64,000 nucleotides of DNA from Angiostrongylus vasorum (GCA_018806985.1 JADANN010000287.1:1-64000); one strand, 5' to 3'. Shown: positions 22,207-32,048, numbered from the stretch's first letter. Translations and numbers: made by a program. Notes: a model not told the origin generated them from the sequence alone.

Positions 22207-25200
22207 CTACTGCACAAGGAGTAACGTGGAAGATTTCTTTTTTTGCAAAGCGACTACAACTTATGTTAGAATACTTTTCAAAATCGTCGAGTGAAGTCAG
22301 TTTTGAGCTCAAAAACTTCTCCACATATATTAAGTCTTCGAGCCTACATATATACCTTCAGTAATCAGGTTCTCAAATGATTGCAAGTTTTTAAAAGAAG
22401 CCAGGTGAAAAATATTAGACAGTAGACTTTCATCCTGAGAAAAAGTCAAGGGCGAACTTATCTGAAAGAATATGCCGTAAAGAACGACAATTGACCAGTT
22501 CCAGTTTATTCTTCCACAAGTCCAATTCTGCCATTATTTTCTAAAAAGTTCTCCCTACATAAATCAGTCAATAAAAAAAACTGTGACAACGAGAAGTACT
22601 GGTACTCACTTCGATTTCGGCCTTCTGTTCGGAAGACGTGCACAAATCCAACACCGTCTGGAAAAGTTCTTGCTGCATGTCTCAGCCAACAAAGATGATC
22701 ACGATAATGAAAAAATAGTCACACTCACTTGATATATAGACTTCAGATCGCAATATTTCAACAGCTCGAACCATACAAATCCCAGCTGAATGTTACAGCA
22801 AATTACTGCGGTAATAAGATTTGAGAACAGGATTTTGAAGTGGGGATGTTCTCTTTCTTCACCTTAGAAAAAAAAGAAGAAAGAAGGTATATGACTGTTA
22901 CATCGAATAAACGAGATGTTTGCGTCGTTTTCTTGTTCAGCAATCGCGAGGTTGTTAAACAGCATACATTTACTTCCATAGAAAAACACAATACAATACA
23001 ACAGTAGCTGACGTTTCGGCAGTATCGCCTTCTTCAGAGCCTGGAAGGGTATACTGACATACAATTTACTAAGCCAAACGCTTCAATGACACTTACAAAA
23101 GACGAAAAACTCTATGGTAATTGCATGGTCAACAGCTTCTCGAAAAAAACTCACCGCTTTTTTTACGTGCCTTCCAATGAGGAAGATTAGAACAGCTGAT
23201 TATAGTCGCATAAGGTTGATGACTGCACCATCCCACATCAGAAATTGATGCGAACATACGGGGTCAGGTCGCGTATGACCTCTGGGCATTCATCCTTGCT
23301 ATTCATTGTAGGGTTTTTGGCATTTATCTAAAAAATCCTCAAGAAGTTTTCGCGCTGGTGTTCTAGTCTCCTGCGCAAGGATATTGACTTTTACTTCAAA
23401 ATCGTCCCCGCTGTGCTTTTTGTATCCTATGCGTGCCTAGTGGGGCACTTTGTCTTAGTTTTCGTTTGCCATCTAGGTGTTCTTTTATACGGATACACAA
23501 AGGCCTGCCCGTTTCGCCAATATATTCATCTCCGCAATTATTACAAGAGATCAGGTATATCGTACCTGAACTCACGCAATCACCGTCCCTGCCGTAAGGG
23601 CAGATTACGCAATTTGTTGTTTCGCATAGACGGTCATACAGGCGGTTACGAACTAACTGACGACGTAGAGTAGCCGGTGGTATTTCAACTATCGCTACCG
23701 ATTCCTCTAGACCTGTCCTTCTTAAGCATCGTTTAATCGCTACGCTTACTTCATCGCTAATAAAGGGCAGCATAAACGGGACTTTCTTTTGGCCAAGTGT
23801 TTCGCTTGGGCGTGTCACTCTCCTTCTAAACTTATCTCGTGGGGTTACTATTTCGTAGCCATTGGAGATGGCTATTTGCCGAGCCAAGTCGAGCGATTCT
23901 TCCTTTAGTTCCCTGGTTGTGCACACAGAGGTGGCTGTTCGAAACATGTTTCTCACAAGCGCCCTCTTTGTGTGTGAAGGGTGGGAAGAAAGGAAATGAA
24001 CGAGGATGTTCTTGTTACTTGGCTTTCGGTACCACTTTGTCAGGTAACCGCTACTTGATAGGTTTATTTGGACGTTTAAAAACGGAAGCCAGTCTTTTCT
24101 CGGTTTCTCCCGGGTGAACTTAATGTACTCAGACTGCTCGTTCAATAATTCAAAGCATTTGTCCATCTCCTCCTGCGTAGAGAAGATGACAAAACAATCA
24201 TCTACATATCTGCAGTAGAGTAGTGGCCGGAGATCGAGAGGAGGGGCTTCTATCTTAGACATAAACACAATGGCAAGGCTTGGTGCCAGTCGCTGTCCCA
24301 TAGCCAACCCCCTTATTTGCGCGAAATATTTCTCAGACCATCTGAAGGCGATACTGCCGAAACGTCAGCTACTGTTGTATTGTATTGTGTTTTTCTATGG
24401 AAGTAAATGTATGCTGTTTAACAACCTCGCGATTGCTGAACAAGAAAACGACGCATTCATATTCCAATGCCGAGGTTAATAGAAAGTCGATCCTGGAAAC
24501 GAGATGTTGTTAAAAGGGTAATAATAAAGTTAAAGTCAGGAAGTTCTTGAGGCTTACAACTTGATAAAAGTTCTGAAATTTCACTTAATTAGCAGAACAA
24601 TGGAAAGGCTTTTAGAGCGGATAGATGAGGGAAGAGGTCTAAATCTGTAGGCTAAGGAAACAGGGCAGCTTGAGGAGAGATAGCCAGATGTACTGTAGTC
24701 AACGATTATTATGAGGGAACAAAAACCACAAAAAATGTGGTTGAGACAGAGATAGATCGCGACGAAATGAATGAATTTACAGCAGTAATAAAACTGGTAT
24801 ACACAATAAATGGAACAATCGCCGGTCACTGTAAAGAATGCAGGTCTAAAACCTCAATCAATACGCATCAATCGCATGCCATGGAGACGTCATAGAAAAC
24901 CATTGGTATAACGCTCGCACACAGAACTTTGGAGAAAAAAAGACATTTTTTTGCCCATGAACGAAACAGCTAGCACTGTCGGAAAATTCTTGAGGTGGAA
25001 AAAACGAAAAAATGTGGCAAAATCCGGTAGTGAAACGACGCAATGCATGTAGGAAAGAAATGCGTACAACATAGCCAACCGCACAAAATATCTACAAGAT
25101 CACAATGATGCTGAGATATTTGCAAAACTTAAGCCCTAGGAAGGATCGAACTGCGACCACCCTTTCTGGAGATCCACATGTTAGGCACGGCACCACTGAT

Positions 25201-27690
25201 GCCCTCATTCTGCGCTTCTCTCAGCCGGTCTTTTTTACCCTAACGGTGCCACCATTGTGGTTGTATTTCACACAATACCTTGCAGTGTAAAAACAATGGG
25301 GAGTAGATAAAAGTCACACATTGTGATATCTACAAGATGTTTTAACCTTTATTGAGTGCCTATTCTTTCTTCGTGGTACAGTGTTCTGTGGAATACAACC
25401 CAAGTTTTCCCCATACAAATCCAATGACAAGAACATTGGTGATAACGAAAAATACTTGCACTCACTTCAAGAGCAGCCTTATCTACGGGAGACTCACACA
25501 AATCGAGCAGCTGCTGGAAAAATTCTTGGTGTATTTGTCAGTGGATAACAATGATTATGATGAGGAAAAATAGTTCTACTCACTTCTACTACAGGCCTCG
25601 CTCTGCTACATCTCATCAATTCGATCGACATTAAAGCGAACTGAAAGTACTTTCACGTTGCTACAGTAACGAGACTTGAGAATAAGATTCTGAAGTGGGA
25701 AAGAGGTTTTCCTCGTCAGTGTAAGAAAAGTGGGATAAAAAAATAGATGAATTTTATACAAACAAAATAAAGCGATGATAGAAGGGTTACAATACCGTCA
25801 AGGATAGAGAGTTCTGCAGAGACACATCCAGATTAAATATTTGGAAACGAACTTGGAAAACGAAACAATGGAAAGGCTTTTACGAGCGGACAGATGAGGG
25901 AAGAGGTCTAAATCTGTTAGCTAAGGAAACAGGGCAGCTTGAGGAGAGACAGCCAGATGTACTGTAGTGTACGATTATTATGAGGGAAAAAAAACCACAA
26001 AAATGTGGTAGAGACAGAGATAGATCGCGACGAAATGAATGAATTTACAGCTGTAATAAAACTGGTGTACACAATAAATGGAACAATCGCGGGTCACTGT
26101 AAAGAATGCAGGTCTAAAATCTCAATCAATACGCACCAATCGCATGCCATGGAGACGTCATAGAAAACCATTGGTATAACGCTCTCACACAGAAATTTGG
26201 AGAAAAAAAGACACCATTTTTTGCCAACGAACGAAACGGCTGGTTCTGGTGGAAAATTCTTAGGATGAAAAGACGACAAAAGTGGTAGAATCCGGTACTC
26301 ATTCAACGAAATGCATGTTACCAAGAAATGTGAGCAACATGAACAACCACACAAAATATCCACAAGACATTTTGGCTTCTGTTTATTGCCTGTCCTTTTT
26401 CCAGGGCAGTGTATTCTGTGAAGTACAACCCAAGCCCTTACCGTAAAAATCTGACGGTAGAAATAATAGTGGTAATGAAAAATGCGTGTACTCACGTTAA
26501 TATGAGTATTTATTCCGGAACACATGTCCAAGGTCAAGAGCCGCTGTAAAAGTTCTTTCTGTTTGTATCGGTCGATAGAAATGATCGCGACAATGGAAGG
26601 CAATGGACTCACCGCTATCATATCCTTCGCCCTGCAGCATTTCATCACCTCGGTAAAGAGAACACGGTACTGAAAATGTTTACAAGTTGCTGCATTAATA
26701 AGCATCTTTCGACATGATGGTGAGGTTTTCTTCGTCAGTGTAAGAAAAATAAGAAGAAAGAAGGATTACGATTATACAAGTCTAACAAGATGATGGTAGA
26801 AGCGTAATAACAACGTCAAGTCAGAGAGCACTGTAGGTGCACAAACACATTAAGGTTTTGAAATCCCAAAAAATGGAGAGGGTTTTACGATCGGACAGAT
26901 GAGGCAGAGATGTAAATCTGTAACTTAGGGAAAAGGACCGTCTGAGGAGACATAGCCAGGCGGACTGCCGTATACGATTCTTATGAGGAATGCGAATCAC
27001 AGAAAATTCCAAAATATGCTAAAGACAAAGAGAGTTCGTGACGAAATGAACGGATTTAGAGTGGTAACGAGGTCGTTATACACAATAAATCGAACAATAA
27101 TAGGTTACTGTAGAGAATGTAGGCTTAAATTTGCAATCAATACGTACCAACCGCATGCAGTCGAGATGTCTTAGCAAACCATTAGTGTAACACTTGCACA
27201 CGAAACTTCGAAGAAAACGACGTCAGTTTTGATTTTGAACGAAAAAAAAACTGGCACTGGTGAGGAATCCTTGAGGTTAAAAAAGAAGTCGAAATATGAT
27301 AAAATCCGGCACTGGTTCGAGGAAATGTACGTGGCCACAGAAAGTGTACAACATGGGCAACCACAAAAAATGTCTACACGATGTTCTAACTCTTATTTGC
27401 TGCCTATTTTCAGTCTTCCATTGCCCAGTGTTATGTGAAATGCAATCCAAGTTCTGCCGATATGAATCTGGGGATGAAAATAGTTATGATCATATAAGAA
27501 ACACTTGAACTCACTTGAAGTTCAGCCTTGTCTATGGGAAACGGACAGGAGGCTAACTGTCGCCGGATAAGCTCTTTCTGTATATATCAATCGATAGAAA
27601 TGATCTTGATATTTGAAAAATAATTGTACTCACGTCTAGAACGGGCTTCGCCTGGCAACATTTGTTCAACTTTCGACCGCTTACGTCCAT
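22000..27690 (-). CDS. Tandem micro-exon gene of unknown function (partial model)
   Basis: Not recognised from any known family. Nine exons can be proposed on the minus strand: four pairs of a 57-nt exon (27,634-27,690; 26,613-26,669; 25,584-25,640; 22,729-22,785) followed by a 63-nt exon (27,515-27,577; 26,496-26,558; 25,466-25,528; 22,610-22,672), then a last exon (22,000-22,206). All eight micro-exons are phase 0 at both ends and all have GTGAGT donors; seven have AG acceptors. Each pair encodes a 40-residue module, roughly ELMKCCRAKPVV then QELLQQLLDLC. The last exon encodes an acidic Ser/Gly/Asp-rich tail with DGIDGNDHYDHYEDKE. A first exon with a start was not found; it should lie right of 28.9 kb. 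Modules could be helical, as Leu, Lys and Glu dominate. No signal peptide or membrane segment is visible in the parts seen. The 25,466-25,528 exon has lost its AG acceptor, so one copy may be skipped. Confidence 0.6.
22610..22785 (-). CDS. Micro-exon module 4 (most 3')
   Basis: 57-nt exon 22,729-22,785 (LGFVWFELLKYCDLKSIYQ), a 56-nt intron, and 63-nt exon 22,610-22,672 (QELFQTVLDLCTSSEQKAE and two more residues). Both have AG acceptors and GTGAGT donors. The 57-nt exon is the most divergent of the four. Confidence 0.6.
23006..23041 (-). ncRNA. Hammerhead ribozyme motif in PLE terminal repeat
   Basis: On the minus strand the order is GGCT, CTGAAGA (fits CUGANGA), stem II GGC/GCC around GATACT, then GAAAC-GTC and AGCT. 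GGCT and AGCT can pair as stem I; AC/GT gives a two-pair stem III without a loop, as described for ribozymes of Penelope-like elements. One extra A lies between the core and stem II. Activity is not shown. Confidence 0.6.
23243..24340 (-). pseudogene. PLE-1 reverse transcriptase/GIY-YIG ORF, truncated and frameshifted
   Basis: The open part 23,396-24,307 encodes 303 residues beginning AMGQRLAPSLAIVF, with the RT catalytic YVDD, the linker Cys motif TTNCVICP and the GIY-YIG core (TIYLISCNNC, then DEYIGETGRP). A one-base insertion in a run of A near 23,418 shifts the frame; the true C-terminus continues to about 23,243 in another frame. The N-terminal half of RT is missing at the junction with the inverted arm. 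EN-bearing PLEs copy themselves by target-primed reverse transcription using this endonuclease. Confidence 0.85.
25095..25290 (+). repeat. Family D type repeat inside the tandem array
   Basis: Arms GATGCTGAGATATTTGCAAA and the inverse block TGCCACCATTGTGGTTGTAT flank a tRNA-like centre with GGATCGAACTGCGACC. It interrupts the first unit of the array and accounts for the larger spacing there. Confidence 0.6.
25466..25640 (-). CDS. Micro-exon module 3, acceptor lost in second exon
   Basis: 57-nt exon 25,584-25,640 (FALMSIELMRCSRARPVVE) has acceptor TTTCAG and donor GTGAGT. The 63-nt exon 25,466-25,528 (QEFFQQLLDLCESPVDKAA and two more) has donor GTGAGT but the aligned acceptor reads AC instead of AG, so it may be skipped. 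Skipping a phase-0 exon would keep the frame. Confidence 0.55.
26496..26669 (-). CDS. Micro-exon module 2
   Basis: 57-nt exon 26,613-26,669 (YRVLFTEVMKCCRAKDMIA), a 54-nt intron, and 63-nt exon 26,496-26,558 (KELLQRLLTLDMCSGINTH and two more). Splice signals are complete at all four ends. Confidence 0.6.
27515..27690 (-). CDS. Micro-exon module 1 (most 5' found)
   Basis: 57-nt exon 27,634-27,690 (MDVSGRKLNKCCQAKPVLD), a 56-nt intron, and 63-nt exon 27,515-27,577 (KELIRRQLASCPFPIDKAE and two more). The first exon opens with ATG, but it has a normal TTTCAG acceptor, so ATG is probably internal. Confidence 0.6.
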
Positions 27691-27874
27691 CTGAAAGTGT
27701 TAGCAAGTCAGTACAATGGTAACATTTGACAATCACATTTTGAAACGGTGACGAGGTTTTCTTCGACAATGTAAGAAAAATAAGGAAAAGGAAAGACGGC
27801 TGTCGTTGGAAAAACCACCGTTTTTCCTTTATGAGCAAATAAGAGTAGTTATTTTGGTATTTACTAATACAACG

Positions 27875-27910
27875 AGCTGACGTTTCGGCGGCTTCGCCGC
27901 CTTCGAGGCT
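27875..27910 (-). ncRNA. Hammerhead-like motif, altered core
   Basis: Minus strand: AGCCTCGAAGG replaces the CUGANGA core, but stem II is a long perfect GGCGGC/GCCGCC around GAA, followed by GAAACGTC and AGCT. Loss of the core suggests no cleavage in this copy. Confidence 0.45.
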
Positions 27911-28075
27911 ACACATCTCTCACCCGTACTGGTCTTTGTGCGGATGGTCTCTACCAGTTGGATGACCGACAACAACGAACAAAACGGTCGGTGTTTAAGA
28001 GAAGCTGTTCTCTTGTGCGCAAGGAGATTTATATGTTAAATTCAACTTTCTACTTACTGCCTATTATAAATTTTT

Positions 28076-28250
28076 CATGGCAGGGTATTACGTGTGATAC
28101 TACCATTATGATGCTGAGACATTTGCAAAACTCCGGACAGCAGGTGTTTGCTGTGGGGAATGAACGCGCTATTACTCTTTCCGGGGGTTAACGCGTTCAG
28201 CACCACACCATTCCGGTCCTTCGTTTCTCCTGTCTCTCAGCTAGTAGCTT
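28076..28250 (+). repeat. Family D repeat nested in the PLE-like element
   Basis: Shows GATGCTGAGACATTTGCAAA, the CTCCGGACAGCAGGTG block, GGGGAATGAACGCGCTATTA and the block ending CTGTCTCTCAGCTAG, in the order of the other family D copies read in the opposite orientation to 33.66 kb. Confidence 0.7.
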
Positions 28251-28325
28251 TATGCGTTAAGTTCTGTCTGCTGAGGTTATGAAAGTGTTTGGCTGAGTAA
28301 ATCGCATGTCAATTTGACCTTTCAA

Positions 28326-28361
28326 GGCTTTGAGGAAAGCGACACCGCCGAAACGTCAGTC
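28326..28361 (+). ncRNA. Hammerhead-like motif, mutated
   Basis: GGCT is followed by TTGAGGA where CTGANGA is expected, then an imperfect stem II and GCCGAAACGTC. The first core base is changed, so activity is unlikely. Confidence 0.4.
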
Positions 28362-28989
28362 ACAGTGTGTCAACAAATACGAAAACAACAACCTTGCATT
28401 TGCTCATAAAGGAAAAAAGTGAATTGTTGATCAAGGCCGAGGTCAAGAGAAAGTCGGTCTTGGGTTTGCTACCTGGAGTACCAGCATAATAATAATGTCA
28501 ACATTAGGAAGTTCCAAGGTTTTGAAGTCCCACTCTAATAGCAAAACAATGGAAAGACGGACAGATGAGGGCAGTGGTCTAAATCCGTAACTTAGGAAGA
28601 ATGTCGTATTCGATCCTTGTGAGTAACACAAATAGCAGAAACCTTAAAAAAAATACAGTTAAGGCAGACACAGATCATTACGGAAGGAACTAATTAACAG
28701 CATTAACGAAATTGATACGAACTATAAACCGAACAATCACAGGTTACAGTAGAGAGTGCAGACCTGAGTTTGCAATCAATACGTATCAATCGCATGCAGT
28801 TGACCTGTCTCAGAAAATCTTTGGTATAACCCTTGCACACGAAACGTCAAGAAAAAGACATCATATTTGCTAATGAACGAAACAACTGATACTGGTAAGG
28901 AATTCGTGAGTGCAAGAAACGACAAATGTGATAAAGTCCGGAAATGGCTTCAAAATGAACAACCGCACAAAACAGTTACAGGATGGGAG

Positions 28990-30620
28990 GTGTTCAGGTG
29001 TAAAAAAATGAGTGGTTTATCTAAGGACCTCCGCCTTGGAAGAGCACTGCACGACGAACATTTCAATGTGCTCGTTGTTACGAAATCCCTCCTCCGTAGT
29101 GAGTGAATGGCACATCTTCTCTTGGATTCAGTCAATTTTTGTGACCCAAGTGCAGTCTGTTCACAAATCTTCATGGTTTCATCTGAATATCACTACTTCA
29201 TTGCAGATTTTCATCACCATTGCCTGCCACGTGTTGCATCTGTGTGATCTGTTTGTTGTGAGATCAACTCAACATCCTGTTCAAAGCTCGGAAATGTCAT
29301 CGCATTCCTGAAAGGACAGGATTTTCCGCTTTATCTGGAAAAGAAAATGCCCAGTCTACAGAGGAAAATGTGTTGAACGCCTTTCTGCAAACATTTTTTT
29401 CTGTTAAATGTATAGCATCAGTTAGTAGAGGTTTCCCGCACTTATCATTTTCAGGTTTTTAGATCCCACAATGATCCTCCGGGACAAATCAGTTGATAAG
29501 CCAATATTCTACGTTTCGTTCAAGAGTCTTCTACGAATTAGTAGACTTCCACTGGCTAGAACGTAAGGCACGTTGGAAGCCTGAGCACAGCTGCGAAACG
29601 ATTTCTCTCTTGTATTTTGCCTTTTTATATTCTCTTAATATCACACGATTTTTCTCTAGCATTTACCACCATGATGGTAAGAATTTATTACGCCTAATAT
29701 TACTGGTATTGATTGGACCTAATAGCTAAGATTGCAGTTTCCTTTGTTGAAACAGTAAGAGATACCCATGAGCGCTTGGAAATTGGAAGAACGTGCTGAT
29801 TAGACTGGACTACCAGAGACTTATCGCTTCGTCGTCGTTCGTTGGGGATGTTCTTCGATGCCGAGTGACGATATACAGCAAGCGTGCATCTGCGGGCAAC
29901 GTCTTCCAATCTGATCAGTTCGACACTTTCATGCCGAAGTCCAGCTAGTTGCCAACATATGGCAGCGGTAGAGCGCAGATATCCGACGGTCACTACTCTC
30001 CTGGTAATTTGTTGAAAGCGAAGAGCCTCAGATGAAAAGCATGATGTCCTTCGAGCAAGCGAAGCCCACTATGAAGGTCTGATGACAAAAGGCCGGAACG
30101 CCTGCAAGGTTTGCTGGGACCTTCTCCGGTCATTTGATGACTCATGGCATTCGAATTGCTGAGCCTGATTAACAGAACGTTATAATTGGTTCATATGTGA
30201 CTGACAAAGAAGGGATTACTTGATAAACACACATAGATTCTCTCCTTGTTGTGACAACTCCCGTCGAAAAATCGCGCACCGACGAGCAACGCAGTCGCAA
30301 CCGCAGGAATTCCCTCCGTTGGCGGTCGATTGGCATCCGGTATGCTCTTGCGGTCGCCAGCCAAGTCTTGCATCGACTTCACTTCATGTTTTTTTCATAG
30401 CCTCACAATCTCAGTGTGGATGTAACTTCATCCTAAATTAAGACATTGGAGTCATTGATTTCTCCAATAAATTCGCTGGTGTTGTAATAGTGTGTAGAAT
30501 TGTCTTATATTTCCCGAAATCTTAAGGTCTGTTCGTTAAGTGTCCACTAAGTTCTCATTATTTACAAGTGTTATCTGGTAAGCCGACATGTTAATGTCAC
30601 CGTTCACCTACTGTGTAGGG
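28990..30620. other. No gene recognised; upstream side of the micro-exon gene
   Basis: If the micro-exon gene has a 5' exon it should lie here or further right on the minus strand. A minus-strand open frame at 29,700-29,993 (97 codons) is the longest, but no family or splice context supports it. Confidence 0.4.
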
Positions 30621-30651
30621 CGTCCTAGTTGCTTTTCATTTTCTTCTTCAT

Positions 30652-31279
30652 TACAGTCCATGTTTTCGACCCTACAGGACGTTTCTCTCTCGTGGATGTT
30701 CATTTTGTTGCTACCGACATTTGTCTGTCACAGGTCTCTTTGGGAACGTTTCCACATGTTCGTCTGCTGATTTTAGATGAGCTGAAGGGGAGTGCGGATG
30801 GTATCGAACGCAGTTCTTCCGGTGTCTGGTACGAAGCCTTCCGTGCGAATTCTTCTACGCCTTCGCCCATACAACTGGTCGAAAAGGACGATTCCTTATG
30901 ACTGAGAAGTCCAGAAGAAAAGGTGCCATTTCATTCCATAACTGTAACAGTGTCACCAAATTCGATTGAGTGTTTTGAATTGGTGGTGCTTTCAGCAACG
31001 TCGCCTCTCCCCAATCGACGAGCTTTTGGAGTTGCTGGAAAAGCTTGGGGAACACAGGTCGAATGTGTCATTCTGTTGAAAAACGTTGATGAAGAAAGTG
31101 AGAGCAGTGAGTTTACAAGTATGTTGTACTCGCTAGCACTGGAAGAGCTGTGGAAAATACGAATGGTGGCTTGGAATCATGTTTGGTCAGGTTTTGCTTG
31201 CAGATTTCATAGTCAAACAGTGGTTTCTTATGCTTCATCTAAGCACGAATACGTTGCAGCTCTTAGATGGGTGTTTTAA
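30652..31279 (+). pseudogene. Unassigned coding stretch with one in-frame TGA
   Basis: After a good acceptor (TTCATTACAG at about 30,645-30,654) one frame stays open for over 200 codons except for a single TGA at 30,899-30,901. The first part reads VHVFDPTGRFSLVDVHFVA, the second contains NSIECFELVVLS and MVAWNHVWSGFACRFHSQ. The composition looks protein-like rather than random. It ends with TAA near 31,279. A further open segment follows at about 31,438-31,616 in another frame (LRYLQIAADHLQWAGLL, then KHIEAVGCQGFMK). I do not recognise the family. Either a host gene that is decaying, or exons with short introns that remove the TGA. Confidence 0.4.
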
Positions 31280-31619
31280 AACGAGCTTTCGATTCTCCTT
31301 GTGACTCCTTGACGAATTTCGAAGCTTTTCTTATGGTCGCATGTCTACGTCGATTGCATCAGGTATTCCCTTTCCTGCTTTTGAAACCATTGTTTTGGAT
31401 GGACCATTGTTGTTATTATATTCCTGGTAAACCACCCATGATCACAATGAGGTGTTAACTCGACTTCCCTGCCAACTAGTTCTTCGATATCTCCAGATCG
31501 CAGCCGACCACCTCCAGTGGGCAGGTCTTCTTTCGTTCAAACACATTGAAGCTGTTGGATGCCAAGGTTTTATGAAGTGTCATTCTGGACTCGACGTTGC
31601 CACCTCTGCAAGATGAGGA

Positions 31620-32045
31620 CCATTTAATTTCTGGAATGTTTTTGACTCATATGTATGTATTTTGTATTTTGTATGTATTTTTGTCTTGCATTATGTAATG
31701 GCTCCTTTATCGACAAGTGCAGGACGAAAAACATTTTAAGAATTGGAGCTATCGGTTAAGGGGAATGATTGGAGCGCGACGAAGAAATCTTCTTAGCACC
31801 GAGTTCATCTTAACTTTTGTGGCTGATCGAGAATTCCTGGAATTTCAACGTGAACGTGCTTGTGAATCTTGTGTAATTCTTTTCTTCTTAGAAGTTTCTA
31901 TTGAACTTTTCTATTGATGTCGGCTTTAATTCTGTTTTGATTTCTTGGAAGCCAACGTATTTTACAAGCGTTTCAGACAGCTCATAGCTAGAATAGATTT
32001 TGTGAATGGTGAGGAAAAATATATGGAAAATATATAAAGTACAAA
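31620..32045. other. No gene recognised
   Basis: AT-rich spacer with a short TGTATTT-type repeat near 31,650-31,690. Confidence 0.45.
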
Positions 32046-32048
32046 ACA

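Larger units (their letters stand above)
22921..24496 (-). mobile_element. Penelope-like element PLE-1, inverted pair, internally truncated
   Basis: Main arm on the minus strand (about 24,345 to 22,921): the C-terminal half of RT and a GIY-YIG endonuclease, then a 3' UTR and terminal repeat ending ACAAGAAAACGACGC. A plus-strand arm of ~150 bases (24,346-24,496) holds a second terminal repeat in inverse orientation and runs ~45 bases further, through GCCGAGGTTAATAGAAAGTC. Flanks carry AAACGAGATGTT at 22,909-22,920 and 24,497-24,508, a likely target duplication of 10-12 bp (the first two A may be element). It sits in an intron of the micro-exon gene. Confidence 0.85.
27810..28470. mobile_element. 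PLE-like element with inverted ends, nested repeat inside
   Basis: Ends are inverted copies: TTCCTTTATGAGCAAAT near 27,825 and its complement near 28,398, each followed inward by a ribozyme-like GCTGACGTTTCGGC block. The right end runs on through AAGGCCGAGGTCAAGAGAAA, the same start-of-unit motif as other PLEs. No RT or endonuclease remains. A family D repeat sits inside (28,076-28,250). The whole block interrupts a unit of the micro-exon array. Confidence 0.7.
22560..28985 (-). repeat. Tandem array of ~1.0 kb units carrying micro-exon pairs
   Basis: The noncoding sequence is duplicated along with the exons. The anchor CAATGGAAAGG and neighbouring blocks recur at about 24,597, 25,865, 26,869 and 28,545. 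After subtracting inserted elements the spacing is close to 1.0 kb. The first two units are the most alike over ~500 bases (24,598-25,098 against 25,868-26,370). Homology stops near 28,985 on the right and near 22,500-22,560 on the left. A PLE, a family D element and a nested PLE-like element interrupt the array. Confidence 0.8.

Noticed and set aside
23413..24117. Plus-strand frames across PLE-1
   Set aside because: Antisense of the PLE coding strand, with no independent support.
22610..27690. CRISPR-like array of short repeats
   Set aside because: The regular repeats are exons within ~1.0 kb duplicated units with splice signals, not 25-40 bp repeats with unique spacers.
30899..30901. In-frame TGA as a selenocysteine codon
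   Set aside because: No recognisable selenoprotein family and no SECIS-like hairpin seen; an ordinary stop or intron is simpler.
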